A DNA stretch of 12,795 bases from Candidatus Gastranaerophilales bacterium (GTDB lineage Bacteria > Cyanobacteriota > Vampirovibrionia > Gastranaerophilales > CAJFVJ01). The notes under the pieces were generated by a model that saw only the letters and a list, made by a program, of their open reading frames with translations, ran no database searches and was not told the DNA's origin. The DNA lies in assembly GCA_028694275.1 (NCBI GenBank), contig JAQUTS010000033.1, forward strand, positions 1-12,795, read 5' to 3'. The position numbers and the translations under genes were made by a program. Positions 7,094-11,754 of this stretch are shown in pieces (position 1 is the stretch's first letter; each line of letters starts with the position of its first letter).

Positions 7094-7114
7094 ACAGATT
7101 AACACTTAATCTGT
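7094..7114. promoter_or_regulatory. Perfect 9-3-9 dyad upstream of the histidine kinase operon
   Basis: The arms ACAGATTAA (7094-7102) and TTAATCTGT (7106-7114) are exact reverse complements around a CAC spacer, centred 34 nt before the kinase ATG. It could be a binding site for a dimeric regulator, such as the NarL-type product of the same operon, or a hairpin in the kinase mRNA leader. On the plus strand it is followed by TTTT, but no plus-strand gene lies upstream to be terminated. Confidence 0.5.
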
Positions 7115-7178
7115 TTTTCCGTCTAGCTCCCAAGAGTCATCTTTGGCGTTTTTGCTTATGCAAAAAGAAAAAAATACT

Positions 7179-7184
7179 TATAAT
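7179..7184 (+). promoter_or_regulatory. Possible -10 box (TATAAT)
   Basis: An exact TATAAT lies 36 nt before the ATG of the doubtful 52-aa ORF. A -35 with normal spacing is poor (TTATGC at 7156-7161, 17-nt spacer). In such AT-rich DNA this can occur by chance. Confidence 0.3.
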
Positions 7185-7220
7185 AAACTCATCAGGTTAA
7201 ACAAAAGAAAACTAAAAACA

Positions 7221-7379
7221 ATGCTAAAAATAAACGACAGTCGCCAAAAATTGTTCAAATACTTTCAAAAAGAAGGTCTGTTTCAGCAAAATTTTATGGA
7301 TGAAGTCAAAAGAGTAAAAGACCAAAACTATGGCAACCAAGAAAAATTATCAAAAAAAGAGACACTAAAATCTACTTGA
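7221..7379 (+). CDS. Small Lys-rich hypothetical protein, 52 aa (doubtful)
   Basis: The frame starts at ATG 7221, continues with LKINDSRQKLFKYFQKEGLF and contains FMDEVKRVKDQ. It is highly basic and polar, with predicted helices and no membrane segment. The frame stays open upstream to an ATG at 7143, but that start would precede the possible -10 box at 7179-7184, so the shorter form is preferred. No convincing ribosome binding site. It is the only coding candidate in the 411-nt gap between the kinase (divergent) and the pseudouridine synthase (convergent). No recognised family; it may be non-coding. Confidence 0.35.
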   Translation: MLKINDSRQKLFKYFQKEGLFQQNFMDEVKRVKDQNYGNQEKLSKKETLKST

Positions 7380-7414
7380 TAAATCAAGCAAGCCCAAAAA
7401 TAAGTAAAAGTTGT

Positions 7415-7504
7415 ATAAAAGCCCAAAAACTTGACAATTTTCCTTAAAGGCTACTGCAACAAGATTAATCCCTTTTTCTTTTTACAATTTTTTTGGGCTT
7501 TTAT
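7415..7504. repeat. 15-bp perfect inverted repeat with 60-nt spacer
   Basis: ATAAAAGCCCAAAAA at 7415-7429 is the exact reverse complement of 7490-7504. The right arm lies inside the last codons of the pseudouridine synthase gene. A related direct copy, AGCCCAAAAA, lies at 7391-7400. In the minus-strand transcript the arms could form a long-loop stem after the gene's stop codon. This is not a standard terminator, because no U-run directly follows a compact stem. Confidence 0.55.
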
Positions 7505-8240
7505 CTTGCGGATTTTCAATTTTGCGCAAATGATTATTAAGCTCTTGTACTTGCTTGGGTTTTAAAATTTTGTAATCGCCCCTGTTCATACCATGCAAAG
7601 TAAGTGTCGCATGCTGAATTCTTTTAAGTGAAATCACACCATGCCCGATTAATTCCATCATTCTGCGAATTTGTCTGTTATACCCTTGATAGAGAATAAC
7701 CTCAAGCTCTGATTTTTCTTTCGTAGCTTCCAAAATAAGACATTCTGCATATGCTGTTTTGCCCTTTTCAATTTCAACGCCCGCGGCCAATTTTTCAAGC
7801 TCAGGCATGGTGATTTTGCCTTTTATCGCAACACGATATATTTTGGCTACTTTGATTTTCGGATGGGTCATTTTTTGGATAAGCTCACCGTCATTTGTCA
7901 TCAACAAAAGCCCTGATGAGTCTTTATCAAGCCTGCCTGCCGGCTTTAGACTTTTGAATTTTTCAGGAAAAAACTCATATATAGTCTTGCGACCCTTTTC
8001 ATCATCGCGGGTTGTGATGTATCCGGGCGGTTTATAAAAAACCATGTATACCTTTTTTTGAGGTTCGATTTTTTGACCGTTAACTATTATCGAATCTTTT
8101 TCTGAAACAAGAACTCCCGGCTCTGTAACAGTTTTGCCGTTAAGTTTCACTTTACCCTCAGATATCAAATCATCCGCCCCGCGCCTTGATGCAAGACCGT
8201 TTTGAGCTATGAATTTGTTAATTCTTGTCTTTTTTTGCAT
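7482..8240 (-). CDS. RsuA/RluB/RluE/RluF-family ribosomal pseudouridine synthase
   Basis: 252 aa. N-terminal S4 RNA-binding domain (about 4-60: RINKFIAQNGLASRRGADDL, GKVKLNG), then the synthase domain with KPPGYITT (70-77), motif II GRLDKDSSGLLLMTNDG (102-118) carrying catalytic D105, and motif III YQGYNRQIRRM (184-194). It isomerises a uridine in rRNA to pseudouridine, most likely in 23S rRNA (RluB type) given the length and clean S4 domain; the exact site cannot be read from sequence. A short basic tail (KIENPQDKSPKKL) follows the fold. Its start overlaps the end of the upstream MazG-like gene by 23 nt in another frame, with GGTGG a few bases before ATG. The last codons form one arm of an inverted repeat. 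Confidence 0.93.
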   Translation of the reverse strand: MQKKTRINKFIAQNGLASRRGADDLISEGKVKLNGKTVTEPGVLVSEKDSIIVNGQKIEPQKKVYMVFYKPPGYITTRDDEKGRKTIYEFFPEKFKSLKPAGRLDKDSSGLLLMTNDGELIQKMTHPKIKVAKIYRVAIKGKITMPELEKLAAGVEIEKGKTAYAECLILEATKEKSELEVILYQGYNRQIRRMMELIGHGVISLKRIQHATLTLHGMNRGDYKILKPKQVQELNNHLRKIENPQDKSPKKL

Positions 8241-8673
8241 TTTCCACCATATCTTTCAGACTTAATTGAGTAGCCCCTTCCCAAATTACTTTGCATTTGA
8301 ACTCTTGGGCCATTTTTTGAGCATCCAAAACATCTTCTTGCGAATAAATATTCCACCCACCTTTGATTTCGTTTTCTATGCGCATCTCAACTCTATCAGA
8401 AAAAATATGCATAGTCTTGCTTATATCTGTTTGCATTTTTTCAATTTGGCGATAAACAACATTATCAAGATTGATATTCAGCATTTTCATCGCAATAAGC
8501 ATGCACGAAAAAGCGTCTTCCAGTTCTTTTTGTGATTCTTTTTTATCGTTTCTCATCGCAGCCTTGAGGCTTTTTGAGACTTCCTCATTAAGATGGCTAA
8601 GAGCCTCTATGAGCGAATTTGGCTCATATTTACGGTTTTGCCATATTATTTCTATCGCTTCTTTAAGTTTCAT
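8218..8673 (-). CDS. MazG-like (all-alpha NTP pyrophosphatase fold) protein, possibly degenerate
   Basis: 151 aa. Residues 1-80 look like the MazG/all-alpha NTP-PPase helical fold: EALSHLNEEVSKSLKAAM then KELEDAFSCML, with E30/E31 and E50/D53 matching the metal-binding EExxE...ExxD pattern. The third acidic residue of EExxE is Lys (K34), so catalysis is uncertain. Residues 90-151 (IFSDRVEMRIENEIKGGW, then DAQKMAQEFKCKVIWEGATQ) form an extension I do not recognise. MazG-fold enzymes hydrolyse non-canonical or excess NTPs to NMP and pyrophosphate. The stop codon overlaps the downstream pseudouridine synthase start by 23 nt, so they form an operon driven by the promoter at 8705-8734. The family call is from motif spacing only; a regulatory or unrelated helical protein is possible. 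Confidence 0.65.
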   Translation of the reverse strand: MKLKEAIEIIWQNRKYEPNSLIEALSHLNEEVSKSLKAAMRNDKKESQKELEDAFSCMLIAMKMLNINLDNVVYRQIEKMQTDISKTMHIFSDRVEMRIENEIKGGWNIYSQEDVLDAQKMAQEFKCKVIWEGATQLSLKDMVENAKKDKN

Positions 8674-8704
8674 TTCATATTTCTTTCATAATTTGACTAA
8701 CTAA

Positions 8705-8734
8705 ATTATATTTTAATGTTATAATCCTTGTAAA
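8705..8734 (-). promoter_or_regulatory. Sigma-70-type promoter for the MazG-like/pseudouridine synthase operon
   Basis: On the minus strand, TTTACA (8734-8729) and TATAAT (8710-8705) are separated by 18 nt, one mismatch from consensus. Predicted start near 8698, leaving about 25 nt of leader before the ATG at 8673. The spacer contains the ycf23 -10 box on the other strand. Confidence 0.65.
8717..8725 (+). promoter_or_regulatory. Extended -10 promoter (TGTTATAAT) for ycf23
   Basis: A perfect TGn-TATAAT extended -10. A TTGACT at 8693-8698 is 21 nt upstream, too far for a standard -35, so recognition probably relies on the extended -10. Predicted start near 8732, about 75 nt before the ATG. It is interleaved with the divergent promoter of the MazG-like gene. 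Confidence 0.6.
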
Positions 8735-8794
8735 GCGAAAGTATGATGAAGCAGAAATTAAATATGGCTAAACATTCTAATTAATATATATTCT

Positions 8795-8800
8795 GGAGGA
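8795..8800 (+). promoter_or_regulatory. Strong Shine-Dalgarno site GGAGGA of ycf23
   Basis: GGAGGA sits 6 nt before ATG 8807. It is the best ribosome binding site in the window and fixes the start over the internal ATG three codons later. Confidence 0.8.
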
Positions 8801-8806
8801 CTCACA

Positions 8807-9562
8807 ATGAATAAAATGGAAAAATTAAGAAAAAGTATCGAAGAAAAATCAATGGTAAAAATAATCGCAGGTATTGATAATTTTGATATGGAAAATGTTA
8901 AAAAAGTTATTTGCGCAGCAGATATGGCCGGTGCAAACGCAATTGATATCTCAGCAAAACCAGAGATCATTACTTTGGCGCAAGAACTTACAGACCTTGT
9001 AATTTTTGTTTCATCAATCAACCCTGATGAGCTTGCAATGGCTGTCAAAATGGGTGCTGATGCGGTTGAAATCGGAAACTACGACGCACTTTACAAAAAA
9101 GGTTTGAGAGTAAATGTCCAAGATGTTCTTAACATAACAAAAAGAACTCGCGAACTTATCGGCAATGAAACTTTCTTGTGCGTTACCGTTCCCGGGCACC
9201 TTGATATTTCTGAACAGATCGAAGTTGCAAAACAACTCGAAACTATGGGCGTTGATATGATTCAATCAGAAGGTGCTTCTGTTGCAAATGTAGAAAACAC
9301 AGGCGCAAGAGGATTACTCGAAAAAGCTAATGTCTCTATTGCTAACACAATTGAACTTACAAGAAACATTGATATTCCTGTAATGACAGCAAGCGGAATC
9401 ACACCAACCACAGCTCCTATGGCATTTGCTGCAGGCGCAAGTGCAGTCGGTGTCGGATCTTGCATCAACAAACTTTCATCAACAATCGAAATGGCAGGCA
9501 CTGCAAGAGCGATTGTTGAAGCAGGAAGAAAAGCTGAAATCAGAGAAGAAGCTATCGCTTAG
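8807..9562 (+). CDS. ycf23: DUF561 / Ycf23 family TIM-barrel protein
   Basis: 251 aa, normal family length. Recognisable segments: VKIIAGIDNFDMENVKKV (17-34), AADMAGANAIDISA (37-50), AVKMGADAVEIGNYDALY (79-96), VTVPGHLDISEQIEVAKQL (126-144), DMIQSEGASV (150-159), IPVMTASGITPTTAPMAFAA (190-209) and GASAVGVGSCIN (210-221). These match Ycf23, encoded in red-algal plastid genomes and in cyanobacteria. The fold is a TIM barrel; TASGIT and GASAVGVGS resemble a phosphate-binding end as in other phosphate-handling barrels, but no reaction is established for the family. Soluble, no signal peptide. It is a single-gene unit with an extended -10 promoter, an excellent ribosome binding site and a strong terminator, which together suggest high expression. 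Confidence 0.93.
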   Translation: MNKMEKLRKSIEEKSMVKIIAGIDNFDMENVKKVICAADMAGANAIDISAKPEIITLAQELTDLVIFVSSINPDELAMAVKMGADAVEIGNYDALYKKGLRVNVQDVLNITKRTRELIGNETFLCVTVPGHLDISEQIEVAKQLETMGVDMIQSEGASVANVENTGARGLLEKANVSIANTIELTRNIDIPVMTASGITPTTAPMAFAAGASAVGVGSCINKLSSTIEMAGTARAIVEAGRKAEIREEAIA

Positions 9563-9580
9563 GTTTTTTTAATAATTTAA

Positions 9581-9609
9581 AAAAAGCACTCCACCATGGG
9601 GTGCTTTTT
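9581..9609 (+). terminator. Rho-independent terminator of ycf23
   Basis: A 13-bp stem (9581-9593 with 9597-9609, one G-U pair) around a CCA loop. The 3' arm ends in TTTTT and the 5' arm starts with A's, so it could also work on the minus strand. It begins 18 nt after the ycf23 stop codon. Confidence 0.9.
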
Positions 9610-9653
9610 AGTTTTGTCTTATTTCGCTTCGCTCACCCCTGAGCAAATTTAGC

Positions 9654-9682
9654 AAAAAAAAAGTAAGCATTGAAGCTTACTT
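9654..9682 (-). terminator. Rho-independent terminator of the Met-rich gene
   Basis: Arms AAGTAAGC (9661-9668) and GCTTACTT (9675-9682) with a 6-nt loop. On the minus strand the stem is followed by a run of T's (plus-strand A's from 9654). It lies 42 nt downstream of the Met-rich gene's stop codon. Confidence 0.85.
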
Positions 9683-9724
9683 AAATTAGGGATTATAAAA
9701 CAAGGATATATAAATTTGAAACTT

Positions 9725-10159
9725 TTAAATTACTGTAGGACAACCCATTCCGAATCCAAAAGGATTCATCATCGGGTTCATCATCATCATAGGATTAGCA
9801 AATATAGAATTTTGCATCATACTTTGCTGATAATCCATTGACATATTCATTAATTCTTTGGTGTTTTGGATATTGCCCTTAGAATAAGGACTGTAAATAT
9901 CGACTAAATCTGCCTGATATTCACTCATAGATCTTTGAAAACCCATTCTTTCATTTCTGGATGTGCTGAAAAACGGGTTAATTTTGCCCATAAAACTTAC
10001 TTGATTGCCTGTCATCTCTGATGAAACAGTCTGCATGTTTTTGTACTGTTCAAGTGTTTGAGGATACATACCCATCCCCATCATATAAGGATTATATGCT
10101 CCGCCCATTCCCATCATAGGATTGTACATATTCATCATTGGATTGATTGCAGAAAACAT
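9725..10159 (-). CDS. Methionine-rich hypothetical protein with NPMM repeats, 144 aa
   Basis: 28 of 144 residues are Met (about 19%). The ends are low-complexity: N-terminal repeats NPMMNM (6-11), NPMMGM (13-18) and NPYMMGMGM (23-31), and C-terminal ANPMMMM and NPMMNPFGFGMG (121-139). The middle (about 35-118) is polar, with Gln, Asn and Tyr, few hydrophobic stretches and one basic patch (STSRNERMGFQRS). One Cys (C140) lies near the end. No signal peptide or membrane helix is evident. I recognise no family. Met-rich repeats in other proteins can bind Cu(I) or make sticky disordered surfaces; either is speculation here. It is a single-gene unit with its own terminator, and its leader shares a 10-nt block with the neighbouring 58-aa gene. 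AAGG lies 10 nt before ATG. The long frame, defined start and terminator argue that it is real. Confidence 0.75.
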   Translation of the reverse strand: MFSAINPMMNMYNPMMGMGGAYNPYMMGMGMYPQTLEQYKNMQTVSSEMTGNQVSFMGKINPFFSTSRNERMGFQRSMSEYQADLVDIYSPYSKGNIQNTKELMNMSMDYQQSMMQNSIFANPMMMMNPMMNPFGFGMGCPTVI

Positions 10160-10163
10160 TTTG

Positions 10164-10173
10164 TATAACCTTA
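10164..10173 (-). promoter_or_regulatory. Shared leader block TAAGGTTATA, Met-rich gene copy
   Basis: TAAGGTTATA on the minus strand ends exactly 4 nt before the ATG of the Met-rich gene. It includes the AAGG ribosome-binding core. An identical block at the same distance precedes the 58-aa gene. Confidence 0.6.
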
Positions 10174-10292
10174 ACTTATAACCACCTGTTTATATAAACG
10201 TTTTTTTGATAAAAATATTGCTTTTTTGATGTGATTTTCCGTAACAAAACTTAACCTAAAACGCAGTCATACAAAGGGTTTTAACCGCAAAT

Positions 10293-10321
10293 AAAAAAGC
10301 AGCTTTTATATTAAAAGCTGC
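10293..10321 (-). terminator. Rho-independent terminator of the 58-aa gene
   Basis: A 10-bp perfect stem (GCAGCTTTTA, 10299-10308, with 10312-10321) and a 3-nt loop. On the minus strand it is followed by TTTTTTATTT. It starts 36 nt after the stop codon of the 58-aa gene and separates it from the Met-rich gene. Confidence 0.88.
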
Positions 10322-10357
10322 CAAAACCATACACCTTAACCTATACCAATAAAAACT

Positions 10358-10534
10358 TTATGCTAAATAACGCAAACTCGCTTGAGGATTCTGATAGATA
10401 CTTGGGTCTTCTGCCATTTTAAGACCCTGTTGTTGTAGAGCCTGTGAGTAATCAAAAGGATTATGAACCTTTTTAATTGCTTCTACAGGCAAAATGCTTG
10501 TAACTGTATTCAAACTAACTGGTTTGATTGGCAT
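10358..10534 (-). CDS. Small hypothetical protein, 58 aa
   Basis: ATG 10534 to TAA 10358 encodes MPIKPVSLNTVTSILPVEAI, then KKVHNPFDYSQALQQQ, and ends PQASLRYLA. It has no signal peptide, Cys or membrane helix; several Pro and Gln residues suggest a short, partly extended protein. No family recognised. Support for a real gene: a leader block identical to that of the Met-rich gene (TAAGGTTATA, 4 nt before ATG), a strong terminator just downstream on the same strand, and a reasonable residue mix. The two neighbours both use NP motifs and are Gln-rich but show no clear homology. Divergent from queA across 155 nt. Confidence 0.7.
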   Translation of the reverse strand: MPIKPVSLNTVTSILPVEAIKKVHNPFDYSQALQQQGLKMAEDPSIYQNPQASLRYLA

Positions 10535-10538
10535 TAAA

Positions 10539-10548
10539 TATAACCTTA
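10539..10548 (-). promoter_or_regulatory. Shared leader block TAAGGTTATA, 58-aa gene copy
   Basis: Identical to 10164-10173 on the same strand and likewise ending 4 nt before an ATG. It contains the AAGG core expected to pair with 16S rRNA; the conserved TTATA part is not needed for that. Confidence 0.6.
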
Positions 10549-10612
10549 TTGTTGTCCTAGAATGTTCCCTTATGTATTAATAAAGTAAATGTTAAGAAAA
10601 ATCATGCTTTTT

Positions 10613-10621
10613 TGTTACAAT
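10613..10621 (+). promoter_or_regulatory. Extended -10 promoter (TGTTACAAT) for queA-dxr
   Basis: TGT followed by TACAAT, an extended -10 with one mismatch. A weak -35 candidate TTAAGA (10592-10597) is 18 nt upstream. The predicted leader is about 62 nt; GGAG at 10674-10677 lies 12 nt before the queA ATG. Confidence 0.5.
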
Positions 10622-10689
10622 TAAAAACGTGAAATTTAAAAACACCTTATTTTATGCGCCTTGTAGCGTTTTTGGAGTAGAATAAAAAT

Positions 10690-11730
10690 ATGCTGGTTAA
10701 TGAATTTGATTACAATTTACCCGAAGAATTGATTGCGCAAATGCCCACAACGGCAAGAGAACTCTCAAAAATGCTTGTTATGAACAAAAAAACAGGCACA
10801 CTTGAGCATAAAATCTTCGCCGATGTCACAGAATATTTTGAAAAGGATGATGTTCTGATTTTGAACAACACAAAAGTCATACCGGCTCGCCTTATCGGTT
10901 ACAAAGACACAGGGGCGCGCATTGAGGTGTTTTTGCTCAAAAATCCTGAGGGCAAACTCTGGGAATGCCTTATCAAACCGGCCAAAAGAGCCAAAGAAGG
11001 CTCTATTGTCACATTCAACGAACAGCTAAAGGCCAAAGTCATCGGTCGATTAGACAATGACAAAATGATGGTCGAACTCATTTTTGATGGCGATTTTTAC
11101 AAAGTATTGGACAATGTCGGATTAACACCGCTTCCGCCTTATATTCAAAGGCAAATGACAGACGAACAGATAAAACAACTAGACCATGACCGTTATCAAA
11201 CTGTTTATGCCAAAACCCCCGGATCCGTTGCCGCACCAACAGCAGGATTACATTTTACCGATGAAATATTAAACAAACTCAAAAACAAAGGCGTACAAGT
11301 AGGCTTTGTGACTTTGAATGTGGGCCTTGGGACATTTCGCCCTGTCAAAGTTGATAATATTTTAGAGCACAAAATGGACTCTGAGAGTTTTCAGATTTCA
11401 GAAGAAACTGCCACTATGATAACTCAAGCCCAAAAAGACGGCCGAAGAATAACAGCCGTAGGCACAACAACAGTACGCACACTTGAGACAGCCTTTGCCA
11501 AATATGGATGTATCCAAAAATGCCATGATGCATCGGAGCTTTTTATTTACCCCGGGTATGAGTTCAAAGTCGTAAATAGGCTCATTACAAACTTCCATTT
11601 GCCCAAATCGACTCTTTTAATGCTTGTGAGTGCCCTTTCTACACGCGAAAACATAATGAATGCATACAAAGAAGCCATCACGCAAAAATATCGCTTCTAC
11701 AGTTATGGCGATTGCATGTTTATCAAGTAG
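10690..11730 (+). CDS. queA: S-adenosylmethionine:tRNA ribosyltransferase-isomerase QueA
   Basis: 346 aa, full length for QueA. Starts MLVNEFDYNLPEELIAQMP, then LILNNTKVIPARL (56-68), WECLIKPAKRAKEGS (91-105), TPGSVAAPTAGLHFT (176-190), VTLNVGLGTFRPV (207-219), AVGTTTVRTLE and the C-terminal NRLITNFHLPKSTLLMLVSA. All signature blocks are intact; the early family block QxPxxxRdxSRLLV is TARELSKMLV here (Lys for Arg). The enzyme transfers and rearranges the ribose of S-adenosylmethionine onto 7-aminomethyl-7-deazaguanine at the wobble position of tRNAs for Asn, Asp, His and Tyr, making epoxyqueuosine. The remaining queuosine genes (tgt, queG) are not in the window. It leads an operon with dxr, which follows after 24 nt. 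Confidence 0.97.
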   Translation: MLVNEFDYNLPEELIAQMPTTARELSKMLVMNKKTGTLEHKIFADVTEYFEKDDVLILNNTKVIPARLIGYKDTGARIEVFLLKNPEGKLWECLIKPAKRAKEGSIVTFNEQLKAKVIGRLDNDKMMVELIFDGDFYKVLDNVGLTPLPPYIQRQMTDEQIKQLDHDRYQTVYAKTPGSVAAPTAGLHFTDEILNKLKNKGVQVGFVTLNVGLGTFRPVKVDNILEHKMDSESFQISEETATMITQAQKDGRRITAVGTTTVRTLETAFAKYGCIQKCHDASELFIYPGYEFKVVNRLITNFHLPKSTLLMLVSALSTRENIMNAYKEAITQKYRFYSYGDCMFIK

Positions 11731-11754
11731 TTTTTTTGGATTATACTTTTTATT

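Larger units (their letters stand above)
10160..10357. other. Intergenic region between the Met-rich and 58-aa genes
   Basis: 198 nt holding, in minus-strand order, the terminator of the 58-aa gene, a putative promoter zone and the Met-rich leader. A 12-bp palindrome GTTTATATAAAC (10188-10199) lies about 30 nt before the Met-rich ATG and may include its -10 region. No clear -35 is visible. Confidence 0.4.

Noticed and set aside
7375..7388. CTTGAT-AA-ATCAAG hairpin after the 52-aa ORF as terminator
   Set aside because: Only 5-6 bp with a tiny loop and no T-run after it.
7431..7436. Exact TTGACA as a -35 box upstream of 7440
   Set aside because: No -10-like hexamer occurs 16-18 nt downstream, and the next gene in that direction is convergent.
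9262..9501. 79-aa open frame antisense to ycf23
   Set aside because: It is a shadow of the conserved ycf23 coding frame with no ribosome binding site or promoter.
10250..10331. Minus-strand ATG at about 10331 after a TAAGG-like sequence, giving a 24-aa frame
   Set aside because: The frame runs straight through the terminator stem of the 58-aa gene and has no coding character.
10616..10621. GTTACAAT near queA as an RpaB-type HLR1 half site
   Set aside because: HLR1 needs two GTTACAWW-like direct repeats 2 nt apart; the second half is absent. The bases are better explained as an extended -10.
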